A stretch of DNA of 50,540 nucleotides from Poronia punctata (Eukaryota; Ascomycota; Sordariomycetes; Xylariales; Xylariaceae), in assembly GCA_022579005.1 (NCBI GenBank), contig MU401699.1, positions 1-50,540 of the forward strand. Direction: 5' to 3'. The translations under genes were made by a program, and so were the position numbers. Every line of letters starts with the position of its first letter. Within the stretch, counting starts at the first letter, position 1. The notes under the pieces were generated by a model, which saw only the letters and a list, made by a program, of their open reading frames with translations, made no database searches and was not told where the DNA came from. Shown here piece after piece: positions 35,901 through 49,656 of this stretch.

Positions 35901-36546
35901 TAGATTATATTAACTATATCTAGCAAAGTAAAAGGTAAAAAACAGTGCTAAGATTAGCGTAGCTAGTATATATATTAAATATATAAAATTAATTAATATA
36001 TATATATAATTAGTTTATAAGTATGCGTTGCTTAACCTTTATAGTTAAGCAACACTTATATTTATTTTAGTTATATATTAATTAAGTAGTTTAACTTATG
36101 CTTTAACTATAAAAGCTATAAAGTAAATTATGCTTATTGCTTAATTAAGCAATAAATAAAATGCGCTTTATGCTTTTTACTTTTTTAATATTGCGCTTTT
36201 TTTATTTTAGCTTTATTTTTAATATTATAATTATTAAATAACTTAAAAGTATTTTTACTTAGTGCTATATAAATAATATGCAGCGCACATGCTTTATACT
36301 AAATATATAAACTTTTTTTCTTATTAGTTATTATATATAACCTTATTATTAATAAACCTAAAATAATTATAGCGCAATTTATAAAGCGCATAGTTAATTT
36401 TTAAATTAATACGCTATATATATTATATTTTTTAAAATAAGCTTTGCTTATTTTTTTAATATTAAATTAATTGTTGCTTAATTTGCTAATATATACTTAA
36501 TGCTTTTTTACTTTAGTAGTAATTATTTAGTTATTTTTAAAGTAAA
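35901..36546 (-). repeat. Left (3') LTR of the Copia-type element
   Basis: About 646 bp, collinear with 45372-46016. It starts TAGATTATAT (TG mutated to TA is likely) and its homology ends near AAAGTAAAC. It shares GTTGCTTAAC followed by GTTAAGCAAC, an inverted pair near 36030-36055. Confidence 0.8.
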
Positions 36547-39500
36547 CTTATTATTTATTATATACTTTTTATTTAACTTAAATAGTTTAAATATTATAAT
36601 AAAGCTTTTTTAACTTTTATAATATAAAAGAAAATATATAAAAATAAAACTTAATTTTTAAATTAAATTTAAACGTAGCAAACTAAGCATAACTAATTAA
36701 ACTTTTTTTATTAGTATACTAAGTAAAATAAGTATAAAAAAGTAGCTTAAAGTAACTAGCACCTTTAGCTTTTATAGTTATATTTAGCTAAAGGTTTTAT
36801 AAAAATTTTAAAAAAACGTATACTTAGTACTTTATTTAACTACTTATTTTATAATTAAATTTTTTACTTATACTTTATACTTTATTAAATATAAACTTTA
36901 TACTTTTACTTTTAAAAAGTTTTTAAGTTTTTTAAATCTTTTTGCTTAACTATATAGTGCTTATACTTAAGTTAAGTATACCTTTATAAGTATTTTTAAT
37001 TAGGTTTATATATGCTTAGCACTTAAAGTACTTTATACTTTTTTAATATACTTATATTTTTTAGTTATTAAAAGTGTTTTTTACTAAGTACTAACTTTTT
37101 AATTGAAATTAGTACTTTAACTACTAGTTGCTATAGCTTAATTAAAAAATAGTATATTTATTGTTTATTTATTTTTATTTATTTTTATACTAGCTGCACT
37201 AGCTAATTATATACTGCTTTTTATAAGCATAAAAAGTAAACTTTTTTTTACTTATATTATAAGCTTTTTTTAACCTTTTACTTTTTAAGTAATTTATATA
37301 TATAAGCTACTTACTTTTTAACACTTTTATTATATACATCTTACTAACTTTAAGCCCTTTTTGCTTAAAGCTTTTATTTTTTTATATTTTTATAACTTTA
37401 GTAAGTATATATAGTAGCGTTAAATAATAGTGTTTATATTTCTTTTTATTTTTTTTATTTAGCATACGCTATATTTCTTTTATATTAACTTTTATTTTTT
37501 ATTTTTATATTAGTTTAAAATAGTTTTAGCTTACTTTTGCTTTTGCGCTTTACGCTTTTTTTGTTTTCTTTTAATACTAATTTTGCTTATTATATTGCTT
37601 ATTGCTGCTATTTTGCTAGCGCTTATACTTATACTACTACTGCTTTAGCTTATTAAGTAGCTTACTAAGTAAATACTATTTATTACTTTTAAAAAGAAAT
37701 TACTACTTAGTTTTAGTTTTATAAAGCTTTTAAATTTAAATAAGTTATTTATATATATTTCTTATTATATAATTATATTTACGCTTTTTTAACTTTTATA
37801 TGTTATAAATATAACTTTACTAAGTTTTTTATATAAAAAAAGCTATTGTTCTTTTTTCTTTTTATTAATTACTTTATTATTTTTTTAATTATTACTTTTA
37901 TTTTTTTAATTAGTTTTTATATTGCTTTTTTAATTATATTTATAAGCTTTAACAAATTAAACTTTACTTTTAATAAAAGTATTATATAAGCTTTTATTTT
38001 TTTATTTTTTAAAAGAATTTAAAATAACTTTTGCTTTTTGCGCTTTACTTTGCTTTTTACTTTTTAAGTTTTTGTATAGCTTTTAGTTTTTGCTTTTTAA
38101 TATTTTTTACGCTTTTTTATTTAGCTTATTATTAAATACTTTACTTTTTTAAATTTTTGCTTAATAACTTTAACTTTGCTTTTAGTTTTATTGCTACTGC
38201 TTTTTTTAAAAAATAATTTTATATTTAAAGTAGTTAAGCTTTTACTTAAAATTATTAAGCTGCTTATTATAATATAAAAAAACATTTTTGCTTACTTTGC
38301 TAACGTAAAACCTTTTTTTTTTAGTTTTTTTTTTAAGTTTTTAGCTTAATACCTTTATGTTTTTTAGCTTTAAAGCTTATTTTAAGTGCTAATAGCGCTT
38401 TTTTTTTTTGCTGCTTATTTTATTATTATTTTATAAATTACATTATTAGTACTAAGCGCTTTTTTAATTATGTTTACTATTTTTTATTGCTTTTAATAGT
38501 TACTATAAAGTTAGCATTAGCTATTTTAAGGTTACTAAAGCTAGTTTTTAAACTTATTACTTTTATTATTAAGGTTATTATAGTTATAAACTAATATAAG
38601 TACTTTTTATATATACTTTATTATTTTTTGCTAACTTAAATTATATAATAAACTTAAATTATATAACCTTGCTTATTACTTTTATAAAGCTTTATATTTT
38701 AAGCAAATTAAAAAACTTTAAAATAACATTATAAATATTTTTTTATTATATATTTATTATGCTTATTAACTTTATATTAGCATATTAGTAAGCTTTACGC
38801 TACTATTTACTTTATTTAATATTTATTAAATTAAATATTTAATAAAAATAGCAATATATTTAAAATTCTTTAAAAATAAGTAGTTAGCTTAAAAGTTATT
38901 AGTTTAAAGTATTAGTAGCTAGTTTAGCTTTAAAGGTTATTTAAAATTAAGTAGTATTAATATAACTTTTTTTTATTGCGTTTTTTTATATTTTATAATA
39001 TATTTATTATTTAGCTTATATATACTTGCTAACTTGTTTTTTTATATATTTTATATTATATACTACCTATATATATTATATATATTTTAATTTAACACTT
39101 TAACATATTATAAATTAAGCATTATATAAAAGTGTTTAAATATAATATAAAAAAGCTTTTTTTTTAAACTATTTGCTACTATGTTTTTAGTTAAAATATA
39201 CTTAACTTTAAAGGTTTTTTAAATATATTTATATTAAACTTATATATTTTATATATTTATATGCTATAATTAAGGGCTAATTTTCTTTTAATTGCTTATT
39301 ATAAGCTTAATAGTTTAAGTGTTATTATAATAAATTATTTAATTTTAATTAAGGTCTAGGCGTAGCTTTTTTAATAAGTATTTAATTACTATAAGCTTTT
39401 ACACTATAGCTTTTAAAATAATTAGTTTTACTTTAATTGTTAATATAAATATAATAAGTTATTAATATGCTTTTTATATAATAAAGCTACTTTAAAAGTT

Positions 39501-39929
39501 TATTAAGTATTTATAAGTTAAAGGTTACGTTTTATTATTATTTATAAATAATATATTACTTATTAGAACTAAAGCCTATATTATATTTAGTATACTATTT
39601 ATTACTATTTTTAAAGTATATATTATAAACAAGTATTAAATTATTTAATTTATAGCTTTATAATGTTTTAATTTAAAATTTATAAAAAAGCGCAATAGTA
39701 ATAAAGCTACGTATACTATATTTAGCCTAATTATAATTGCTATATAAATAATTAACTTAACTTTTTTTTAGTATATTTTAATTTTCTTTATAGTTATAGT
39801 GCTTTTAAATTTTATAAGTTTTTTATATAGTAAAAAAGTAACTAGTGCCTAGCTTAAATTAGCTTAGTAAAAGTGCTTAGCCACTTTTTTAATATACTAG
39901 TTATAAAGCAAAAAAATTGTTTTTTTTAT

Positions 39930-40110
39930 TTATTTTAAATAATACATATTTTAAAAAATTATATAATATTTTTTTAGTTTTTAATTTTATAACGTTTTTT
40001 AATTTTTTAAATAATTAAAGCTGCTTTATACTTATTTAGTTTGTTATAAATAACTAAAAGGTTATTAATATAAAACATAATAAAAACTAATTAATTTTTA
40101 GTATATTATA
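39930..40110 (-). pseudogene. Copia-type reverse transcriptase remnant
   Basis: On the - strand, 40072-40061 reads TAT-ATT-AAT-AAC, giving Tyr-Ile-Asn-Asn where Copia reverse transcriptases have Tyr-Val-Asp-Asp; G-to-A changes at both Asp codons explain this. It is followed by LLVIY, then KKRYKIKN, then KICII. This spacing and character fit the Copia pattern of YVDDLL, then a Lys/Asp-Leu-Gly segment, then FLG-hydrophobic. In-frame TAA codons interrupt it. The family call is good and the borders are approximate. Confidence 0.72.
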
Positions 40111-43100
40111 AATATAGCTTTTTAAGTAATAATTTAAGCTTAAGTATTTTAAGTATTAACGTAAACTTTTTATACTAAAAAAGCGGCAAGCTTTTTAACT
40201 TATAAAGTGCTTTAAATAATAATAATATTTTTTTTATAATTAACTTATTTAATACTTTATATATTTTAAGTTTTAATTTTTTCTATATTATATTAAAAAA
40301 TATACTTTTAATATTAAATTGCTTAACTTTATAATTTCTTTTAGCTATAATTGCTATTATAATTTTAAAAGTTATTGTTGCTAAAGTAGCTATATAAGTT
40401 AACTACAAAGTTTTTATTTACTATTAATTACTTTATATTATAAGTTATACTTTATATTTTATAAAAAAACCTTTTTTATTAATCTTATATATAAATACTT
40501 ATTTAAATAGTAGTAGCTTATTTTTTATTTTACTTTTAAAAAAAAATTTATTATATTAAGCAAAAGTATTTAAGTTAACTTACGCTTTATACTTTGTTAA
40601 AATTGGTCTTTTAAAAGGTATATAGCTAGGTTTTTTTATTTTAAAAGTAGTAGCTTAGTAAAATTATTATAATATATACGCTTTAATAGCGCTATACTAA
40701 TTTTTCTTACTGCCTTTTATTGTACTGCTAGTATAAATACTATATATAACGTTTTATGCTTATAATTATTTATATATATATAGCTTTTAAATATTTTAAA
40801 AAAATGTTTATAAAAACTTTATAAAGTAATTATTTTTAAAAATAAAAATATTTTCTTTTTTATACTATATAGTAGCGTATACTATATAGCTTAACTTACT
40901 AAGATTATTTAAGTTACTTAGCTTAACTTTTTTAAGTTTTTAGCTTATATATAAAGCTAGTAAGTAAATCCTTTTTATATATTTACGTTTTACTTTAAGC
41001 AGCGCTTTTTTAGGTTTTTTTTAACTTAAAGCTTTATAAATAACTTTTTTTTTTATTAAAAGATCTTTTGTTTTTTAATAAAAGTTATTTTAAGTTTTTT
41101 ATAAAAACGTTAAAAGTATTGCATATAGCAATTAGCTTTTTTTTTTTGCTATTGCTAACTTTATTTTTATTATTATTTTTTTAACTTTTAATAAGCTTTT
41201 TATTAGCATTTATAAAAGCGCTAGTTTTATTAAAATTACTTTAAATTATATTAGCTTTGCCTTTTTTAGTTGTTATGCTTATAGTAGCAAAGCAGCTTTT
41301 TTTAAAAAAATATAACTATATTGCTAGCGTAGCCTTTTTTAAAAAATAAAACTATACTACTAGCATAATACTTTTTTAAAAAAGCAATTATAATAGTAGC
41401 TTTAAAACTTTTGCTTATTATATAAGTACTTTTTTTATATGTTGTTTAAAAACTATTAAGCGTTGCTTAATTGCTTTTTTGCTTTACTTAGTTACTTTTA
41501 GTACTATACTTTACTTAAATTAACTTTTAAATAGCTAGCTTTTTTTATGTTTACTTAGATCTAAGTTTAGTTTTAAAAGTGTTATATTTAATATAAATTT
41601 AATTAAAAGAATTAGCTTTGTTTTTTTACTTTTTTCTTTTATTACTACTACTTTTATTACTACTTTTTAAATAAAAACTAGCTTATTTTTTACTTATAAA
41701 ATAGTTAACTGCTTATTTTATAAGCTATTTAGCTACTTAATACATAAGCTAATTAATTACTTATTTTTTTAGTTAACTAATTATTTTTTATATACTTTAG
41801 TTAATTGCTTGTTTTTTTATAGTATATATAATAAATATAATAAAAGTACTAAATAAAGCTATATTTTAAATTTTTTTAATTTTAAGTAAAAATTTAAATA
41901 TATTTTAAAAGCGCTGCTTTTAAGCTTATTATATTATATGTTTTTGCTTTATATTTAATAAAAGTTATGCACTTTTTTTGTTTAGTTACTTTATACTAAT
42001 ACTTTTTTTAAAGTTTTTTAAAAATTGCTTGCTTTAAACTAGCTTTAGTAGTTTAAGCATTATTAAAAAAAATAAAGGTTTTATATATAAATAAAGTTTT
42101 AAAATATATTTAACCTTTTTTATTAGTTTTTTAGCTATACTTACTTTTAACTTTTGCTTTTAAAAGCCTTTAAATAGCTATACTATATAATGTTTATTTT
42201 TAAGTTAATTAGTTTTTTATAATATTTTTTTAAAATGCTTTTATTACTATAGCTACGCTTTTAATTTTTTATTAAATAGTTTATTAATAAAGTGCTAAAA
42301 ATTTTAATTAACTTTAGCAAATTTATATAATTTTATAGTTATATAAATTTTCTTTTAATATGTTTTAAAGTTATAAAATTATTATTTATTAAACTTAATA
42401 TTTTAATTTATAATAACCTTTTTTATAATAAGTATTTATACTTAATATATATTAAATATTAAATATTTTATTATATAATTAATACATGCGCATCGCTTAG
42501 TTTTAAATTTTTACTTATTTTTATTAGCAAAGTAATTTTACTTTAATAAGTATACTTTATACTTATAAGCTATTATTTTTAACTAGTTAAGCTAAGCATT
42601 ACTTATTAGTACTTTGCTTATTAATAGTATATACTAATAAAAGTAGTAGTTAAACTAAGTATTAAGCTTTTTTAAAAAGCTTATATTATTATATGCTTTA
42701 AATAAGCTTTAATTATATGCTTTAAATAAGCTTTAATTATATAACTATATAGCAGCTTTAATAGCTTTAAGCTATAGCTTAATTAAAAAACTTATATTAT
42801 ATAATATAGTTTTAGCTTTTTTTATAATTGTTTTACTTGCTTATTTAGCTACTTTAGTTAGTTTTTTATATACTTTAGTAGTATTTTTTTTATATTATAA
42901 TTAGTAATATATTTAACTATTAATTATAATTACTACTTATTTATTATTATAATAAAATAGTACTATTGCTAGCTTATAGCAACGCTATATTTAACTTTTA
43001 AATATAGCAATTTTAGTAAAGACTTTTTATTAAGTTTTGCGCTATATTATAAAAGCATATAATATTTTAAAGTATTTATTTTTAAAAATAATTAATTAAA

Positions 43101-45371
43101 ATATTTTATTATACTTTTTATTATAATTAAAAAAAAATTAATATACTTTTTAAAATAAATACTTTATATATTGCTTTAAAGTTTTTAAAAAGATTACTTT
43201 TAATATATAGTTAAGAGCATAACTTTTATATTTAATATACAATATTTTTTAAATTTTTATATTTTTTGCTTTATATACTAAAGCTTTTAATGCTTTAGCT
43301 TTTAAGTACTTTAATTTAAAGTGCTATAATGCTTTATTATCTTTTTATAATTTTAAAAGGTTGCTTAAAAGTTAAAATGCTTATTTAGTAGTAGCTATTA
43401 TAAAATTAGCTATGCTTATTATAAACTTTTTTATATAATTAGTGCTTATTATAAAGTATAATTTAAAATAAAAAGAAATTCTTTTATATTAAAAAAAGAC
43501 TAGGTTATGCTTACGTTATAGTTTTTTAATTATAACATTATGCTTAATTATTTTAATGCATAATATATAATTTAAGCTATAATACTAAATTATTTTATTT
43601 TTTAGCTTAGCTTTTAATATAATGTTAATATAAAAACTTTTTATAAAATAAAGATTTTTAAGCACTAAATTTCTTTTTTTTTTTTTTTTAGTATTAAGCA
43701 TACTTTAAATAGTTTTGCGTTTTTTTTAAATTAAAAAGGAAAATGTGCTAGCTTTTACTTAGTTATTTTTAATTAAAAAAAATAATTTTATATTAAGCAG
43801 CTTTATATAGTTTACTAAGTATATAGCATTATAGTTATTAAAAATAGTACTATATAATAATATATGCTTATTTATACTAATAGTAGTATATATTTTATAA
43901 AAATTGTTTTAAGTGTTTTTAACTATAGTAAAATTAATAACTATATAAACTATTTTATATAGTAGCTATATTTTTTTTAAACTTAAAAAAATATTTAAGC
44001 TTTTATTACTAAATAACAATTTTTTAGCAAAGCTTAGCACTTTTTTTTTAATTTTATTATATAGCTTACTTTACTTATTGCTTTAATAGCGTTATTGTAT
44101 AGCTTTAAGCTTATTATTAATTATTTTTAGTTGCTAGTTAAAAGCGCAAGATTTAGTTATTATAAACTAGTATTAAGCATATTTATTAAGCTTTTAAAAA
44201 TGGTTTGCTAATTCTTTATAAAAGCACTTATATAATTTACAGTTTTCTTTTTAAACTTTTTAAAAAATAAGCTTTTTAAGCTACTTTTAGTAGTAGTAAA
44301 TATAGCTATATATTTTGCTTTTTTTTAACTAGTATTTAATTACTAAGTTAGCTATAAGCTAATTTATTTTTTTTATTATAAAAAAAGGTTTACTTTTTAC
44401 TTGTTTGCAAAAAAACTAACTTTTGTTTTAAGTAGCTTACTTTAATTAAAGCTTTAGCTAAAGTATATATAATAAACTTTTAATTTTAAGCAGCTTTTTA
44501 ACCTTTTTAAGCTTATAGTTAAGCGCTTTGTAATAAACTATAGTTTATTTTTTATATTTTTTATTAAACTTAATATTGCTTTTTTAGCTTTTATAAAAAA
44601 AATTTAGTATTGCTTTTAAGTAATTAAATAATAGTTAACTTTATAAAGTATAATAATACTATACAATATTTTAACTTAATTTTAAAGCGTTAGCTTATTG
44701 CTTTTTATTTATATTGCGTTAATACGTATATAATACTTTATATTAACAATTTTTTTAATTTAAGTTTAAAGCGTATTAATTTAAAGCTGCTTATATGCTT
44801 TATATTGCATATTTTATATTTTAAAGCTTTATTAAATAGTAAGTCTTTTAATAATTTAAATTATTATAATTTTTTATATTAGTTTTTAAAGTTTATTGCT
44901 TTTTATTTTTTTTTATTTTTTTTACTTTTTTAGCTTTAAGTAGTACTTTTTAATATAATAACGCTTAAGCTTTTAAAGCGTAGTTGCTTTAAAAAGGCGT
45001 TTAAAAACTTTTTTAAAGTTATATTTAAAAAAGTACTTATTTAAGTTTATATTTTTTTAACTACTTTTAATAATAATAGCAACTTAAAAAGTTTTAAACT
45101 ATTGCTTTTAGTTTTAAAAATAAGCAAGCTTTATATAGAACTTAATAAATATAAAAGTATTATTAAATATTTTAATAATTATTAAATTATATTATATAAT
45201 AATTAAAAACGTTTTAAAAAAAGTATATAGTATAAAAAGTATTAGCTTATTAAATAAAAATTAATATAATTAGCAAAAAGATATTATATAACTATATAAA
45301 GCTAGCTTTTTAAAAAAGCAATTTTATATAAGCACTAGTTTTTTAATAGCAAACTAGGCTTATAACTTTAA

Positions 45372-46016
45372 TAAATTATATTAACTATATTTAATAAAGT
45401 AAAAAATAAAAATAGTATTAAAATTAGCATAGCTAGTATATATATTAAATATATAAAATTAATTAATATATATATATAATTAGTTTATAAATGCGCGTTG
45501 CTTAACTTTTATAGTTAAGCAATACTTATATTTATTTTAGTTATATATTAATTAAGCAGTTTAATTTACGCTTTAATTATAAAAGCTATAAAGTAAATTA
45601 TGCTTGCTAGTTAGTTAAGTAGTAAGTAAAATATGCTTTACGCTTTTTATTTTTTTAATATTATGCTTTTTTTATTTTAGCTTTATTTTTAACGTTATAA
45701 TTATTAAACAACTTAAAAATATTTTTACTTAGTGCTATATAAATAATATGCAGCGCGTATACTTTATACTAAATATATAAACTTTGTTTTTTATTAGTTA
45801 TTATATATAACTTTATTATTAATAAACTTAAAATAATTACAGCGTAATCTATAAAGCACGCAGTTAATTTCTTAATTAATATGCTATATATATTATATTT
45901 TTTAAAATAAGCTTTGCTTATTTTTTTAATATTAAATTAATTGTTGCTTAATTTGCTAATATGTGCTTAATACTTCTTTACTTTAGTAGTAACTACTTAG
46001 TTATCTTTAAAGTAAA
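45372..46016 (-). repeat. Right (5') LTR of the Copia-type element
   Basis: About 645 bp, collinear with 35901-36546. The leader just inside it (44510-45371) is shared with the partial copy at 48085-48989 and, inverted, with 16405-17270. Confidence 0.8.
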
Positions 46017-46144
46017 ACTATTATTAATTATAATAAATAAATTAAAACTAAAATAAATTAGTATAAATTAGTAATAGCTTTATAAAGGGCTATTATTATA
46101 GTAAAAAAGCTATATAGTTATAAATTACTTAAACAATAAGTAGT

Positions 46145-46660
46145 TAATAAAATTACCTGCTAAAAAGGTTTATATATACCTCACTTTTATATAGGCATTA
46201 TATATAAAATCTATAGTTTCTAAATAGCTAGAGAAAATCAAAGAAAAATTAGAAAAACAAAGGGAAACTTAGATTATTTAAATTAAGAGGTCTTATATAT
46301 TATATATAATCTTTATATTATTAAAGCATATAAATATAAAGTTATTAAGCTTTATATATAAACCTAAAGAGAACTTAGCTATGTTGCTATAATAACAGTT
46401 AAAAAGTATATAACTAGATATAATTACAACTATATATTTAACTTTTTAGTTTTAATTTATATTAAAAAGCGCACCTCTTAGTAGGGTATATACCCTAAAA
46501 ATTAGAAAAAGTATTTTATTATTCCCTTTAATAAGGTTTATAAAAGTGCATTTTTTTAAAGTTCTGTCTTTAATTAAAGTGGAGTTATAAGTTTTTAAAA
46601 ACAGTGACTTTTAATGTAAAAGTAGGCATGTATAAACCTTTTTAGCGAGTAATTTTATTA
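46145..46660. mobile_element. 516-bp MITE-like element with about 48-bp terminal inverted repeats
   Basis: The left end reads TAATAAAATTACCTGCTAAA and onward to about 46192; the right end (46613-46660) is its near-perfect inverse. The inner parts share GCTAAAAAGGTTTATA on both arms. No coding frame is present. Base composition is a little less AT-rich than the surroundings, suggesting younger age or weaker mutation. A perfect 16-bp palindrome, TAGGGTATATACCCTA, lies inside at 46482-46497. A target duplication is not clear, so the superfamily is open. Confidence 0.7.
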
Positions 46661-48084
46661 AACTGCTATTTAAGCAAAGTAAAGCAAAAATTATTAAAAT
46701 AACTTAAAAGTAAAATATAAAATATTTAAGCAGCTTAGTTAAACTTTAAAAATAAAAAGTTAAAAGCTAAGCTAAAGTAAAATAATATATTTAATTTACT
46801 TTAATAAAGTTTTATAAGGTATTTAGCATTATAAAGCTATTTTAAGCAGTAGCTAGAGTTTTTTTAAGTAGTAAAAAAAGCTAAAAAAGTTATTATAAAT
46901 ATAAATATAAAAGGTTTTTTAAAAATACTTATAAAAAGGAAAGATTTTACTACTTTTGTTAATGAAATTAAATAAAAAGCTAATAAAGTACTAAGTAGCT
47001 TATATAGCTAGTTTTTAAATAATTAATATATAAAAACTTAAAAAAACTTTAAAATAAATATTTTATTTAATATATAAAAAGCAAAAAGCGTTAAAGCTTT
47101 TAATATTATAATTAAAAACAAGTTAGTTAAATATAGTATTAAATATAGCTTTTATTTAATAGTTTTATAAAAAAAATTAAAAAATAGATTTTAAAACGTT
47201 TTTTAAGGCTATAGTTAATAATTAGACAATATATATTATTAACATAATAAGTATAAGTATTAGCTTTTTAAAAAAGTTATTATTTTATAAAATTAATAAC
47301 AAGTTTAATACTAAAAACGAGATTAATTTACTTAAGTATTTTAAACCGTTTTAGTATATATATTTTAAATTATTAGCTTAAAAGTTGCTAGTGCTAAAAG
47401 AAGCATAATATGCAATATACTTAGTATAAAGGATATAAGTGCTATTAATACAATATATTATAAAGGCCTAGAATACGTCTTTATATATATAAATTAAATA
47501 TTTATAAGTTAAACAAACTACTAGCAACATTAAATTAATTACTTATATTATAAAGTAATTAATTATAGCTTTATTAAATACTATTAAAACTAACAAGTTA
47601 TAAGAAAACTATAATTACAATAATGCTTATATAGTAAATAAAATACGGCTAAAGTAAAGACTACTATAAAAGAAAAGGTTTTTTTATAAAAGGTTTTTTG
47701 GTTACTTTTTTAGTATAAGAAAACTTTATAACAAAAAGAATTTCTTTTTATGCGTTATATATTATAAATATATATTCAAGCAATATTGTTAGATTTTAAT
47801 AATTAAAAGTTTTAGTTGCTTACTATTATTATTAAACAATAATAAACATAGCAATTTAGCTATTATAACATTAATTAAAAAGGTTATACTAAGCTGCTTA
47901 AAAGACTTTTATAATTAACATAAAAAGTTTAAGTTTTAAGCTGTTACTTTTAATATTTAAAAATATATTAACTTAAAGAATAAGGAATTATAGCCTAAAA
48001 AGCTAAAATAGCCTAACTTAAGTAAATTTAATAAAAAGTTCACTTTTTTAACTACTTAAAAAACTTAAAGTAGATTTAATATAG
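46661..48084. other. AT-rich gene-free stretch
   Basis: This is degenerate repeat DNA with no frame and no clear match to the families above. It is probably another transposon relic. Confidence 0.55.
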
Positions 48085-49086
48085 CTTATAATTAAGCGCT
48101 TTATAGTAAACTATAGTTTATTTTTTATATTTTTTATTAAACTTAATAATCTTTTAGCTTTTATAAAAACTTTTTTATATTGCTTTTATATAACTAAGCA
48201 ATAATTAAGTTTATAAGGTGTAATAATACTATATAATATTTTAACTTACTTTTAAAGCGTTAACCTTTTGCTTTTTATTTATATTATATTAATATTAGTA
48301 TAATACTTTAAATTAATAGTTTTTTTAACATAAGTTTAAAAAATATTGATTTAAAGTTATTTATAAACTTTATATTATATGTTTAAAATTTTAAGCTTTT
48401 TTTTAATTTAGGCTATAATAAAAGTAAACGTTAGTTTTTAAGGCTTAATATTCTTTCTTTTCTTTTACTTTTTAAGCTTTATATGATATTTTTTAGCTTA
48501 ATATTGCCTAAGTTCTTATTATATAGTAGCTATAAAAAAGGCTTAAAACCCTTTTTAAAGTTATACTTAAAAAGGTACTTATTTAAGTTAACATTCTTTT
48601 AAACACTTTTAGTTATAATAGCAACTTAAAAAGCTTTAAATTATTATTTTTAATTTTAAAAATAAAAAAGCTTTATATAAGCTTTAATATAAAAAAAAAA
48701 GCTTTAAATAAAAAAGCTTTATATAAGCTTTAAAAAAATAAAAAAGCTTTATATAAGCTTTAATAAATATAAAAGTATTATTAAACATTTTAATAATTAT
48801 TAAAGTATGCTATATAATAACTAAAAACGTTTTTTAAAAAGTATATAGTATAAAAGGTATTAGGTTATTAAATAAAGATTAACATAATTAGCAAAAAGAT
48901 ATTATATAATTAAATATACCTAGCTTTTAAATAAAGCAATTTTATAAAAGTACTAGTTTTTAAATAGTAAACTAGGCTTATAACTTTAATAAATTATTTT
49001 AATTATATTTAATAAAGTAAAAAATAATAAAAGTAATTAATACTTTAATTAGTATAGCTAGGTTATATATTAAATCTATAAAATTA

Positions 49087-49120
<34 letters not shown>

Positions 49121-49656
49121 CTAGTTTCTAAGTATATATTATATAACTTTTATAGTTAAGCAATACTTATATTAATTTTAGTTATATATATATTAAGCAG
49201 TTTAATTTACGCTTTATTTATAATACCTATAAAGTAAATTATAGTTACTACTTAATTAAGTAGTAAATATAATACGCTTTATATGTTTTACTTTTTTATA
49301 TTATATACATTTTATTTTAGCTTTGTTTTTAAAGTTATAATTATTAAACAACTTAAAAGTATTTTTACTTAGTGCTATATAAATAATATATACCGCGCAT
49401 TCTTTATACTAAATATATATTTTACTTTTTTAATTAGCTATTATATATAATTTTATTAGGAATAAATCTAAAATAATTATAGTATTATGTATAAAGCGCG
49501 TAGTTAAGTTTTTAATTAACGCGCTATATACATTATATTTTTTTAAATAAGCATTACTTATTTTTTTAATATTAGATTTATTATTGCTTAATCTGCTAAT
49601 ATATATTAAACCCTTTTTTACTCTAGTAATAATTACTTGATTACCTCTAGTGTAAA
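48085..49656 (-). mobile_element. Partial Copia-type copy: LTR plus leader
   Basis: 48990-49656 (about 667 bp, lengthened by a (TA)n run) matches the Copia LTRs. 48085-48989 matches the leader inside the 5' LTR at 44510-45371, starting at the shared AAGCGCTTT followed by AAACTATAGTTTATTTTTT. The orientation is the same as the 35.9-46.0 kb element. Homology stops at about 48085, so the rest of this copy is missing or too mutated to recognise. Confidence 0.7.
48661..48763. repeat. Short tandem repeat inside the partial Copia copy
   Basis: Three units containing AAAAAAGCTTTATATAAGCT begin at about 48663, 48710 and 48740. The related leader at about 45120-45145 has only a single degenerate unit, so the amplification is private to this copy. 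Confidence 0.75.

Larger units (their letters stand above)
35901..46016 (-). mobile_element. RIP-mutated Ty1/Copia-type LTR retrotransposon, reverse orientation
   Basis: Direct repeats of 645-646 bp lie at 35901-36546 and 45372-46016, with about 8.8 kb between them. Coding remnants read on the - strand, so the right LTR is the 5' one. A Copia-like reverse transcriptase trace lies near 40060. No matching target duplication could be identified, because the LTR outer borders are uncertain by about 20 bp. The interior is longer than usual for Copia (about 5 kb), so nested insertions, probably in 36.55-39.2 kb, are likely. Confidence 0.78.

Noticed and set aside
36541..45371. CRISPR array or tRNA genes in repeat-rich DNA
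   Set aside because: No evenly spaced direct repeats with unique spacers and no cloverleaf-capable sequence with conserved T-arm bases were seen. The organism is eukaryotic.
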